22,394 nucleotides of DNA from Sulfurimonas sp. GTDB taxonomy: Bacteria > Campylobacterota > Campylobacteria > Campylobacterales > Sulfurimonadaceae. The stretch lies in NCBI GenBank assembly GCA_027056465.1, contig JALUKS010000088.1, positions 7,041 through 29,434 on the forward strand. The letters run 5' to 3'. The translations under genes and the position numbers were made by a program. Every line of letters begins with the position of its first letter. The first letter of the stretch is position 1. This document shows positions 15,068 to 21,967 of the stretch, piece after piece. The notes under the pieces are model-generated. The model made no database searches, was not told where the DNA came from, and saw only the letters and a program-made list of their open reading frames with translations.

Positions 15068-15702
15068 CTTAAACTGTACACCTTTTGTCCATTTATTAGT
15101 AAACTTCCATCATTTTGTAGCGATGCTTCACCTAGTGAAACTTTTTCGCCATCTATATGTGTGAAGAATTTTTTATTAGTTTGAAATTCTAACTGAAATT
15201 TACTAAAAACTTGCTTCCATAAAACTCTTTTTTCTATATTTAAAAAATATTTTTCTAGGAGTATCTTTTTTTCTACTTGAATATCTAATGCCTTAAATAT
15301 TTCATCTTTTTTTTCTAAGTTCACTCCGACACCACAAATAAGACTCCTGCCAATTATAGTTGTAATCATTCCACCAACTTTACCCTCTCCAATGTAGAGA
15401 TCATTTGGCCATTTAAGGAAAACTTTTGAACCCAAAGAGTTAAGTGTTTCTTTTAAAAGATAAGAGTAGTAAATTGAAGCAGATTCAAGTTTTAAGTCTT
15501 TTGGAAGTGACTCTATTTCGAGTGCAAAAGATAAAAACAGATTGCCTTTTTTAGAGTTCCAAGAGTTGTTACGACTTCCTACTCCTGCTGTTTGCATATC
15601 AGCAACTACAGCAAGTGGGAGTACTTCTTGTTCCTGCTTTTTAAGAAGTTCTTTGAGGTAGGTTTGTGTAGAGGGGAGAGTGTTAAAGAAAAGTATCTTC
15701 AA
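15064..15702 (-). CDS. birA: Biotin-[acetyl-CoA-carboxylase] ligase, ligase domain only
   Basis: It attaches biotin to the biotin carboxyl carrier protein. At 212 residues it has only the catalytic and short C-terminal domains, without the N-terminal DNA-binding domain of E. coli BirA, so it should not act as a repressor. Visible motifs: the adenylate loop TAGVGSRNNSW (38-48), KWPNDLYIGEGKVGGMI (97-113) and CGVGVNLE (123-130). The start is a TTG at 15702, set by AAAAGG seven bases upstream inside fmt; the gene overlaps the end of fmt by 20 bases. No ATG gives a complete N-terminus. The overlap suggests coupled translation. Confidence 0.92.
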   Translation of the reverse strand: MKILFFNTLPSTQTYLKELLKKQEQEVLPLAVVADMQTAGVGSRNNSWNSKKGNLFLSFALEIESLPKDLKLESASIYYSYLLKETLNSLGSKVFLKWPNDLYIGEGKVGGMITTIIGRSLICGVGVNLEKKDEIFKALDIQVEKKILLEKYFLNIEKRVLWKQVFSKFQLEFQTNKKFFTHIDGEKVSLGEASLQNDGSLLINGQKVYSLR

Positions 15703-16591
15703 CTGCTAACCTTTTACCATTGATGTAGGAGATAACGCTCATCTCTTTTTTTGATGATGGCTGTACGGTAAAGATTTTTAGAGTGCCTTTTGCACAAGCG
15801 ACTACAATATTGTCACTATTTATCTCTAAAATCTTTCCAGCTTTATAAAGAGAACATTTATCGCTAAGCTCTATCTTTTTCAGCTTCATACCACTCTCAA
15901 GGAAGATACCTGGCCATGGAGTAAATGCACGGTACTTGTTATAAACTTCATAAGCACTCTCAAAATTTACTTCACCATCTTTTTTTGTAATTTTTTTACA
16001 GTGTGTAGCCTGATTTTCATCCTGCTTCTCTGGTTGAAAAGTCTCAAAATTTTGTAAAACATCTACTGTAAGATTAGTCGCTACCAATGTCAGCTCCTCA
16101 AAAAGAGTCTCTACCATCATACTTTTAGGTACATTCATACTCTCTATCTTTAAAATATCGCCTGTGTCAAGCCCCTCTTCCATAAGCATAGCTGTGACAC
16201 CTGTCTGCTTGTCATCATTGAGAAGTACCTGCTGAATAGGACTTGCTCCACGATACTTTGGTAAGATAGAAGCATGAAGATTGATACATGGAGCATGATC
16301 AAGGATAGCACGGGGGAGTATCTGCCCATACGCTGCAACTACAATATAATCACACTCTATCCTAAGAAGCTCACTCACTACCTCTACATCACGAAGTCTA
16401 TTTGGCTGATAGACGGGAATATTTTTTTCTTCTGCTAAAACTTTAACTTCAGGAGGAGTCATTACTTTTTTTCGTCCTACTGGTTTATCGGGCTGTGTAT
16501 AGACTGCTACTACATCTATATCTGCTTCATGAAGTAGTCTCTCTAAAATCTTCTGTGCATAATCAGGTGTACCCATAAAAATAACTCTCAT
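15683..16591 (-). CDS. fmt: Methionyl-tRNA formyltransferase
   Basis: It formylates Met on the initiator tRNA with 10-formyl-tetrahydrofolate. In 302 residues: the Rossmann start MRVIFMGTPDYAQKILE, the catalytic residues Asn104 and His106 in INLHASILPKYRGASPIQ, and Asp142 in EEGLDTGDIL, matching Asn106, His108 and Asp144 of E. coli as I recall them. The C-terminal tRNA-binding domain begins near 205 (FTPWPGIF). The ATG follows the proB stop codon with no gap (TAGATG), and its end overlaps birA. The length is close to E. coli (315). Confidence 0.96.
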   Translation of the reverse strand: MRVIFMGTPDYAQKILERLLHEADIDVVAVYTQPDKPVGRKKVMTPPEVKVLAEEKNIPVYQPNRLRDVEVVSELLRIECDYIVVAAYGQILPRAILDHAPCINLHASILPKYRGASPIQQVLLNDDKQTGVTAMLMEEGLDTGDILKIESMNVPKSMMVETLFEELTLVATNLTVDVLQNFETFQPEKQDENQATHCKKITKKDGEVNFESAYEVYNKYRAFTPWPGIFLESGMKLKKIELSDKCSLYKAGKILEINSDNIVVACAKGTLKIFTVQPSSKKEMSVISYINGKRLAVEDTFL

Positions 16592-17353
16592 CTATCTTCC
16601 CTTTGTAAAGAGTGTTCCACCCTTATGTTCGTTTTTCAGTGTAAAAGATTTTACATCATCCAGATTAAAACCACTTGCTAAAAATGTACCTATACCTGCA
16701 TCTAAAAGATATGCAGCAGCTTTAAGTTTTGTCACTATACCACCCGTAGCAAAAACATCATTTGGAGTCGCTTCTCTCTCTAACTCCTCTTCGCCTATCA
16801 CATTTACAACTGCTAATGCTTTTGCATTTACATTTATTCGTGGGTCACAATCGTAATAGGCATCAATATCTGAGAGAATGATTAACAAATCTGCGTTTAA
16901 GTGCTTGGCTATATATGCAGAGAGTTGGTCATTGTCCCCAACCTCTAACTCATCAGTAGAGGTTGCATCATTTTCATTGATTATCGGGATGACACCATTT
17001 TGAAGAAGTCTATTGACACTATTTTGCACTCTTCGTATATCATCCTCTTTTGCAAGATTTGCAGAGGTAACTAGGACTTGAGCAGTGAGGGTATTGTATG
17101 TTTGGAATTTTTTAGCATATTTTTGTAGTAAGATAGGTTGCCCAATGGCAGCAAGTGCTTGTTTATTTGAGAGGATAGATCTATCGAGTTTTAGCTCCGT
17201 GTAACCCGCAGAGACTGCACCAGAAGAGACTAGTAGCACTTCATGGTTTTCTCGAAGTTCACTTAAAAAATCAACTAGATTACTCATTCTCTCTAGTGCT
17301 ACTTCTCCATTTTGTGTTAAAACAGCTGAACCAACTTTAACAACTATACGCAT
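16592..17353 (-). CDS. proB: Glutamate 5-kinase, kinase domain only
   Basis: The first enzyme of proline synthesis, phosphorylating glutamate. The 253-residue protein is an amino-acid kinase fold: RIVVKVGSAVLT at the start, LLVSSGAVSAGYTEL (40-54), NENDATSTDELEVGDNDQL at the glutamate and ATP site, ILSDIDAYYDCDPR, and ATGGIVTKLKAA. It ends after the kinase domain and lacks the C-terminal PUA domain of E. coli ProB (367 residues). The short form is, as far as I recall, normal in Campylobacterota. It starts 2 bases after the obgE stop codon and touches fmt. The proA gene is not in the window. Confidence 0.95.
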   Translation of the reverse strand: MRIVVKVGSAVLTQNGEVALERMSNLVDFLSELRENHEVLLVSSGAVSAGYTELKLDRSILSNKQALAAIGQPILLQKYAKKFQTYNTLTAQVLVTSANLAKEDDIRRVQNSVNRLLQNGVIPIINENDATSTDELEVGDNDQLSAYIAKHLNADLLIILSDIDAYYDCDPRINVNAKALAVVNVIGEEELEREATPNDVFATGGIVTKLKAAAYLLDAGIGTFLASGFNLDDVKSFTLKNEHKGGTLFTKGR

Positions 17354-17355
17354 AG

Positions 17356-18462
17356 TTAACCTATTTTTCTATCGGAGTGGACTAGGTTAAAGAGTGCATG
17401 TTTTAGTCCATCTATATTTTTATGTGTCGCTGATGATATAGGTGCGATTAAGTATGGAAGAGTTTTATCAAATCCCAACTCCTCTGAAGCACTCTTTTGA
17501 ATATAAAAAGGAACATCACTATCAAAGTTAAACTCATTTTCATAGCTAGACTTAAGACCTAACATCTCAATAAATCCTTGAACCTGCTCTGCTAACTCAT
17601 CAGGAGCAATAACATCTGAGCGTGTCAAAGTGATAGCAAATTTACTATCTCCTAAAATATCTGAGAATGAAGAAATCTCCTCTTTTAGAACTTCTATCTG
17701 CTCTTTTAACTCTCTATAGTTTCCAAGATCAACCATATAAAGAAGAATTTTTGTACGCTCAATATGACGAAGAAACTTGATACCAAGTCCTTTCCCCTCA
17801 TGCGCTCCACCGATAATACCAGGAATATCAGCCATAACAAATGACTCATAATCTCCAATATTTACCTGCCCTAGCTTTGGTGTAAGTGTTGTAAACTCAT
17901 AGTTGGCTATCTCTGGTCTCGCGTTTGAAACTGTAGAGATAAGAGTTGATTTTCCAACATTAGGAAAACCTACCAAACCTATATCTGCTATAAGTTTAAG
18001 GTCGAGTTTTATCGCTCGTGTCTCTCCCTTTTCACCTGGTTGTGCATATGTTGGTCTCTGATTTGTAGGAGATTTAAAGTGAGTGTTTCCAAGACCACCT
18101 TTACCACCTTGAAGAAACTTCTCCACTTGACCATCTTTTAACATATCAAAAAGAACATCACCTGTCTCTTGATCAACTATCTGTGTACCAGGTGGCACAA
18201 TGATAACTTTTTTTGCTCCAGATTTTCCTGAACAGTTTGAACCTTCACCTGGCTTGCCACCATCAGCTTTAATGTGCATCTTTCTTTGAAAATGAGAGAG
18301 TGTATGTGTGTTGTTATCACACTTAAAGTAGATGTCTCCACCCTTGCCACCATCGCCACCATTTGGACCACCATTGAGTACAAATTTTTCACGACGGAAT
18401 GCTACACAACCTTGTCCACCTTTTCCTGAGCTTACTGTAAGTTCGACGCTATCTGTGAACAT
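17356..18462 (-). CDS. obgE: Obg-family GTPase ObgE/CgtA
   Basis: A ribosome-associated GTPase needed for 50S assembly. In 368 residues: the glycine-rich Obg fold (1-157, with GGDGGKGGD and KPGEGSNCSGK), then the G domain with G1 GFPNVGKST (165-173), the switch region EFTTLTP, and G3 DIPG (212-215). The G4 motif usually written NKxD is TRSD here (280-283), and G5 lies in PISSATHKNIDGL. The variable C-terminal domain of longer Obg proteins is missing. It sits after rplU and rpmA, the classic grouping, but 144 bases separate it from rpmA. ATG 18462 is preceded by AAGGAAATAAA. Confidence 0.95.
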   Translation of the reverse strand: MFTDSVELTVSSGKGGQGCVAFRREKFVLNGGPNGGDGGKGGDIYFKCDNNTHTLSHFQRKMHIKADGGKPGEGSNCSGKSGAKKVIIVPPGTQIVDQETGDVLFDMLKDGQVEKFLQGGKGGLGNTHFKSPTNQRPTYAQPGEKGETRAIKLDLKLIADIGLVGFPNVGKSTLISTVSNARPEIANYEFTTLTPKLGQVNIGDYESFVMADIPGIIGGAHEGKGLGIKFLRHIERTKILLYMVDLGNYRELKEQIEVLKEEISSFSDILGDSKFAITLTRSDVIAPDELAEQVQGFIEMLGLKSSYENEFNFDSDVPFYIQKSASEELGFDKTLPYLIAPISSATHKNIDGLKHALFNLVHSDRKIG

Positions 18463-18538
18463 TTTATTTCCTTGATATTAAATAATTAAAAATTGACTTA
18501 TTTCTGAAAAAGTAAATTGTTAAATATTTTTGTTTAGT

Positions 18539-18566
18539 GTGAAACTAGTGAAAATTTCGAGTGAAA
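18539..18566. repeat. Three GTGAAA repeats in the rpmA-obgE gap
   Basis: Within the 144-base gap (18463-18606) the plus strand has GTGAAA at 18539-18544, AGTGAAA at 18547-18553 and AGTGAAA at 18560-18566. The rest of the gap is AT-rich. It includes a weak stem (TGAGC/GCTCA with a 6-base loop) soon after the rpmA stop codon and without a T-run, and the obgE ribosome binding site. I see no clear TATAAT box. The repeats could be an operator or chance. Confidence 0.25.
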
Positions 18567-18606
18567 GAGAAATAGATGAGCACTAAGGCTCAAATATTTG
18601 TAGAAT

Positions 18607-18864
18607 TTATACTGCAGGTATAATTGAAACTTGTTGGCGTTTTTTATCTTTTCTCTCGAAACGAACAACACCATCAACGAGTGCATAAAGAGTATGATCT
18701 TTACCCATACCCATATTTTTACCTGGATGAACTTTAGTTCCACGTTGACGAATAACGATGTTACCAGCTACAACAGCTTCTCCACCATATTTCTTTACAC
18801 CAAGTCTTCTACCAGCTGAGTCACGATTATTCTGTGTACTACCCTGTCCTTTCTTATGTGCCAT
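18607..18864 (-). CDS. rpmA: 50S ribosomal protein L27
   Basis: An 85-residue ribosomal protein whose N-terminal tail reaches the peptidyl-transferase centre. The start MAHKKGQGSTQNNRDSAG, then RRLGVKKYGGEAV and VHPGKNMGMGKDHTLYALVDG, are all standard L27. It begins directly with MAHKKG and has no cleavable N-terminal extension of the Firmicutes type. ATG 18864 has a good AAGGAG nine bases upstream. A stem-loop (18885-18902) lies just above the ribosome binding site. Confidence 0.97.
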   Translation of the reverse strand: MAHKKGQGSTQNNRDSAGRRLGVKKYGGEAVVAGNIVIRQRGTKVHPGKNMGMGKDHTLYALVDGVVRFERKDKKRQQVSIIPAV

Positions 18865-18884
18865 ACTTTGCTCCTTAAATTTGC

Positions 18885-18902
18885 TTCCCTAACAAAAGGG
18901 AA
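18885..18902 (-). other. Stem-loop just upstream of the rpmA ribosome binding site
   Basis: On the minus strand TTCCCT, a six-base TTTGTT loop and AGGGAA form a perfect 6-bp stem in the 66-base rplU-rpmA spacer. It ends about 7 bases before the AAGGAG of rpmA. No T-run follows, so termination is unlikely. It may modulate rpmA translation or mark an mRNA processing site. Confidence 0.4.
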
Positions 18903-18914
18903 TCTTTTACTCAT

Positions 18915-18933
18915 TAATTACTTATAGTAATTA
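18915..18933. repeat. Inverted repeat overlapping the rplU stop codon
   Basis: TAATTACT, a three-base loop TAT and AGTAATTA form a perfect 8-bp palindromic arm pair. The rplU stop codon (TAA, 18933-18931) is in one arm. It is all but AT-only, so the RNA stem would be weak, and in AT-rich spacers such repeats arise by chance fairly often. Confidence 0.35.
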
Positions 18934-19239
18934 TGCAGCTATTTTCGTGATACGAACACGAGTGAAGTCTCTTCTGAAACCACGTTTAACTTTACTATCT
19001 TTACGACGACGTTTCTTAAAAGTAATAACTTTTCTATCACGTCCTTCTCTCATAACTTCAGCAGTTACGATAGCACCTTCAACAAAAGGAGCTCCCATTT
19101 TAAGTTCACCAGCATTAACTGCTAAAACTTCTTTAATCTCTATAACAGTACCAGCTTCAAGTGACATTTTGTCAAGTGATAATTCATCACCCTCTGTCAC
19201 TTTATACTGTTTACCACCATTTTTAATAATTGCGTACAT
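18931..19239 (-). CDS. rplU: 50S ribosomal protein L21
   Basis: A 102-residue 23S rRNA-binding protein. The start MYAIIKNGGKQYKVTEGDEL and the end GFRRDFTRVRITKI are standard L21, and the Lys/Arg-rich KKRRRKDSKVKR stretch binds rRNA. ATG 19239 follows AAGGACCGTAG, and a TATAAT promoter box lies 45-50 bases upstream. It is the first gene of a likely transcript through rpmA and possibly obgE and beyond. Confidence 0.97.
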   Translation of the reverse strand: MYAIIKNGGKQYKVTEGDELSLDKMSLEAGTVIEIKEVLAVNAGELKMGAPFVEGAIVTAEVMREGRDRKVITFKKRRRKDSKVKRGFRRDFTRVRITKIAA

Positions 19240-19283
19240 CTACGGTCCTTAAATTATGTATGTATTTCTACAAAAAGTTCGGA

Positions 19284-19289
19284 ATTATA
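19284..19289 (-). promoter_or_regulatory. Promoter -10 box of rplU-rpmA
   Basis: In the 77-base gap between ridA and rplU the minus strand reads TTGGATATAATTCCG, a perfect TATAAT. The region 17 bases upstream (ACAAGA) is not a -35 consensus. The predicted start near 19277 gives a leader of about 40 bases. No stem with a T-run follows ridA, so some read-through from upstream is possible. Confidence 0.65.
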
Positions 19290-19316
19290 TCCAATTAAGC
19301 TTTAAGTCTTGTTTAA

Positions 19317-19697
19317 CTACTTAACTAAAGCAACTGCATCTATCTCAACAAGTGCATTTTTTGGTAGTGTTTTCACGGCTACTGTTGAGCGAACTGGTTT
19401 ATGAGAGCCAAAAGCCTCTGCATATATCTCATTTACTTCTGCGAAGTCATCCATATCTGCTAAAAATATTGTCGTTTTAAGAACACTCTCTAAGCCACTT
19501 CCAGCTTCATTAAGAACGGCTTTGAGATTTTGTATCACTTGTTGTGTTTGTGCTACAACATCTTGAGTTAAGAGGTCATCACTCCCATCTGCTAGAAGGG
19601 CTATTTGCCCTGAAGTATATACCATTCCATCTACTACAACTGCTTGTGAATATGGTCCTATCGCTGAGGGTGCTTTGTCTGTTTGTACAAATTTCAT
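19317..19697 (-). CDS. ridA: RidA family reactive-intermediate deaminase
   Basis: It hydrolyses 2-aminoacrylate and related imines released by PLP enzymes, protecting them from damage. In 126 residues: IGPYSQAVVVDGMVYTSGQ (13-31), the active-site Arg103 in PVRSTVAV, and Glu118 in LVEIDAVA, close to Arg105 and Glu120 of E. coli RidA. The start is ATG 19697, behind AAAAGGAAAAAA; a longer frame with ten extra residues (MELNLTKRKK) would overlap dapE and is not needed by the family. It lies 14 bases after dapE. Confidence 0.93.
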   Translation of the reverse strand: MKFVQTDKAPSAIGPYSQAVVVDGMVYTSGQIALLADGSDDLLTQDVVAQTQQVIQNLKAVLNEAGSGLESVLKTTIFLADMDDFAEVNEIYAEAFGSHKPVRSTVAVKTLPKNALVEIDAVALVK

Positions 19698-19711
19698 TTT
19701 TTTCCTTTTAG

Positions 19712-20815
19712 TTAAATTGAGTTCCAATCTTGGATAAGTTTTGTAAAAACACGATAGAGATTTTCAACCTCTGCCCGTGTTGTTCGCTCATTTACAGAGT
19801 GGATAGAGTCATTTCTCACACCAAACTCTATAACATCGACACCCATAGGAGAGATAAAACGGGCATCGCTTGTCCCTCCTGCTGTTGAGTGTTTAGGATT
19901 TATTCCTATAACTGAGGAGATAGCTCTATCTATATGCTTTACTATCTTTGTATGTGTATTCGTATTAAAGGGGTAAGAGCCTTGTGTTAAACGCAACTCA
20001 TACTCTAGCCCATTAAAGTGTTCTGCTACAAACGCGATAATATCTTTTTGTGTTGTCTTTGTGTTGTTTCGTACATTAAACATCATCTCTAAATCATTTG
20101 GTGTTACATTTGTTACCTGCATACCAGAACGAATATCGGTAATAACAAATTTACTCGGTGCAAAAAATCTATCTCCATTATCTAAATCAACACCTGCAAT
20201 CTTAGGAAGAACCTCTGCTATCTGATGGATAGGGTTTATCGCTTTTTCAGGATAAGCTGCATGACCCTGCTTCCCTTTGAGTGTGAGATAACCATTGATA
20301 GAGCCACGTCGCCCTACTTTTATAGCATCACCAAAATCCTTTTCACATGTCGGCTCTGCCACGACACAAGCATCAGGAAGCATATCGTTGTTTTCTAAAA
20401 ACTCTAAAACTTTGAGTGTTCCATTTGTTGCTTCGCCCTCTTCATCTGAAGTTAGAAGCAGTGAGAGTGTACCTTTGAACTCTTTAGTATCTTTAAGAGC
20501 TTGAGTAAATGCAGCGACACCCGACTTCATATCTTGTGTGCCACGACCATAGATAAAGCCATCTTTTTCTACTGCTTCATAAGGGTCACTACTCCAGTTC
20601 TCTCCAGCAGGAACTACATCTACATGACCTGCAAAACAGAGATGCTCTCCCTCAGAAAATTTCTTATAGATAAAGAGATTTTTTACATCTGCAACATCTA
20701 CACGAACTGCCTCAAACCCCTCAAGATACTCCTCTATAAAATCCAAAAGCCCACCATCATCTGGCGTTTCACTCTTTGTGCCTACGAGGTGTTTAAAAAG
20801 TTTTATAACATCCAT
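19712..20815 (-). CDS. dapE: Succinyl-diaminopimelate desuccinylase DapE
   Basis: A dinuclear zinc M20 amidohydrolase that releases L,L-diaminopimelate for lysine and peptidoglycan. In 367 residues: His64 in FAGHVDVVPAGENW, the bridging Asp95 in YGRGTQDMKSG, Glu125 (general base) and Glu126 in TSDEEGEA, Glu154 in VVAEPT, and His339 in SIHSVNE. This is the complete metal and catalytic set of the family. The dimerisation insert (about 175-290) has GHAAYPEKAINPIHQ. ATG 20815 starts 3 bases after the lipoprotein stop codon with its AGGAAAA inside that gene. The other dap genes are not in the window. Confidence 0.96.
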   Translation of the reverse strand: MDVIKLFKHLVGTKSETPDDGGLLDFIEEYLEGFEAVRVDVADVKNLFIYKKFSEGEHLCFAGHVDVVPAGENWSSDPYEAVEKDGFIYGRGTQDMKSGVAAFTQALKDTKEFKGTLSLLLTSDEEGEATNGTLKVLEFLENNDMLPDACVVAEPTCEKDFGDAIKVGRRGSINGYLTLKGKQGHAAYPEKAINPIHQIAEVLPKIAGVDLDNGDRFFAPSKFVITDIRSGMQVTNVTPNDLEMMFNVRNNTKTTQKDIIAFVAEHFNGLEYELRLTQGSYPFNTNTHTKIVKHIDRAISSVIGINPKHSTAGGTSDARFISPMGVDVIEFGVRNDSIHSVNERTTRAEVENLYRVFTKLIQDWNSI

Positions 20816-20818
20816 AGA

Positions 20819-21175
20819 CTATTTTCCTGGATTATCATAAAAAATATATGGTGTTGAGAAGTTACTAATCTCAAAATAGAGCTTTTTCTCACCTGCATCA
20901 ATTTTATAGTTTTGATTAATATCTAAGTAACCATAACCATATCTGTAATTCCTTGATTTGCCACTCCCATCTGTTGCTTCAGCAGTAGTAAGTTTATCTA
21001 TTTTAAGATAACGCTGTACTAGCTTCCCACCCATATAGATGTCTAAAACGCCATCAGTTCCTGTCCAGTTTTGGATACTACGACCTATTTTATTTTGTGT
21101 CTCTTGTGTACATGCACTAAAAAGAAGTGCAATAGATACAAACGCTATTGGTAGTAATTTTTTAATTTTTATCAT
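20819..21175 (-). CDS. Small uncharacterised lipoprotein
   Basis: A 118-residue protein with a clear lipoprotein signal: MIKIKK, a hydrophobic stretch (7-20) and the lipobox FSA-Cys22. The mature part has GVLDIYMGGKLVQRYLKIDK (51-70 or so), then a Gly/Tyr-rich segment RNYRYGYGYLDINQNYKIDAGEKKLYFEIS and ends STPYIFYDNPGK. It looks like a small beta-rich domain with no catalytic motif. I do not recognise a characterised family, although proteins of this form seem familiar from Sulfurimonas relatives. Its ATG directly follows the trpC stop codon (TAAATG), and dapE follows after 3 bases, so it is firmly inside the operon. Its function is unknown. Confidence 0.85.
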   Translation of the reverse strand: MIKIKKLLPIAFVSIALLFSACTQETQNKIGRSIQNWTGTDGVLDIYMGGKLVQRYLKIDKLTTAEATDGSGKSRNYRYGYGYLDINQNYKIDAGEKKLYFEISNFSTPYIFYDNPGK

Positions 21176-21967
21176 TTAGTTTTTTCCTGTTTTAAGCACT
21201 CTTAGTGCTGACTCTTCATCATCTGTTCGCATAAGTGACTCACCCACTAAGAACGCATCTACTCCTGCCTTACTAAGGTCTTCTAGCTGTCCATGCTCAT
21301 AGATACCACTCTCTGCTACGATAATCTTCCCATTTGGAATAAGTGGAATTAAATCATAACATAACTCCATATTCATCTCAAATGTTTGAAGGTTTCTATG
21401 GTTGATACCTATGATGTCTGCACCTGCATAGATAGCTTTCACTAAGTCTGGCTTATCATGTACCTCAATAAGTGCTTCAAGACCTAAATGTCTTGTATAG
21501 TTTAGCAAATCTTTCAGCTCTTTTTTCGAGAGTGCTGCAGCGATAAGAAGGATGAAATCAGCCCCATGTACCATAGCTTCTAAAACCTGATACTTAGAAA
21601 TAATAAAATCTTTACGAAGAAGTGGTATACCAACATAACGGCGAATACCACCTAAGTAATCTAAGCTTCCCTGAAAAAAGTGAGGCTCTGTTAAAACAGA
21701 GATAGCACTTGCACCACCGCGTTCATAAGCTTGTGCGATAGCCAAAGGGTCAAAATCCTCACGAATAACACCCTTAGAGGGAGAAGCTTTTTTCACCTCA
21801 GAGATAATTCTATATGGATCTTCTTCTGTCGCTTGTAGAAATGGAAAAACATCACGGGGCTGTCTTGCATTAAACGCGAGTGAACGTCCTAACCAATCAA
21901 GAGAAAACTCTTTTTCACGCTTGACCAAGTCCTCTTTCGTTTTTTTAATTATATCATCTAAAATCAT
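21176..21967 (-). CDS. trpC: Indole-3-glycerol phosphate synthase TrpC
   Basis: It closes the indole ring in tryptophan synthesis. The 263-residue TIM barrel has the family residues in order: Glu57 and Lys59 in IISEVKKASPSKG, Lys119 in LLRKDFII, Glu168 in EALIEVHD, Asn189 in IGINHRNL, and Ser220 in VAESGI. No TrpF domain is fused. It overlaps the upstream TPR gene by four bases (ATGA) and is followed without a gap by the lipoprotein gene, so it is separate from any trp operon; the neighbours are unrelated to tryptophan. ATG 21967 has only a weak Shine-Dalgarno, as expected for coupled translation. Confidence 0.96.
   Translation of the reverse strand: MILDDIIKKTKEDLVKREKEFSLDWLGRSLAFNARQPRDVFPFLQATEEDPYRIISEVKKASPSKGVIREDFDPLAIAQAYERGGASAISVLTEPHFFQGSLDYLGGIRRYVGIPLLRKDFIISKYQVLEAMVHGADFILLIAAALSKKELKDLLNYTRHLGLEALIEVHDKPDLVKAIYAGADIIGINHRNLQTFEMNMELCYDLIPLIPNGKIIVAESGIYEHGQLEDLSKAGVDAFLVGESLMRTDDEESALRVLKTGKN

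Noticed and set aside
18584..18600. TGAGC/GCTCA stem after rpmA as a terminator
   Set aside because: Only 5 bp with a 6-base loop, and no T-run follows.
19698..19727. Ten-residue N-terminal extension of ridA into dapE
   Set aside because: The family begins at the MKFVQTDKAP position and an AAGGA ribosome binding site lies just before ATG 19697.
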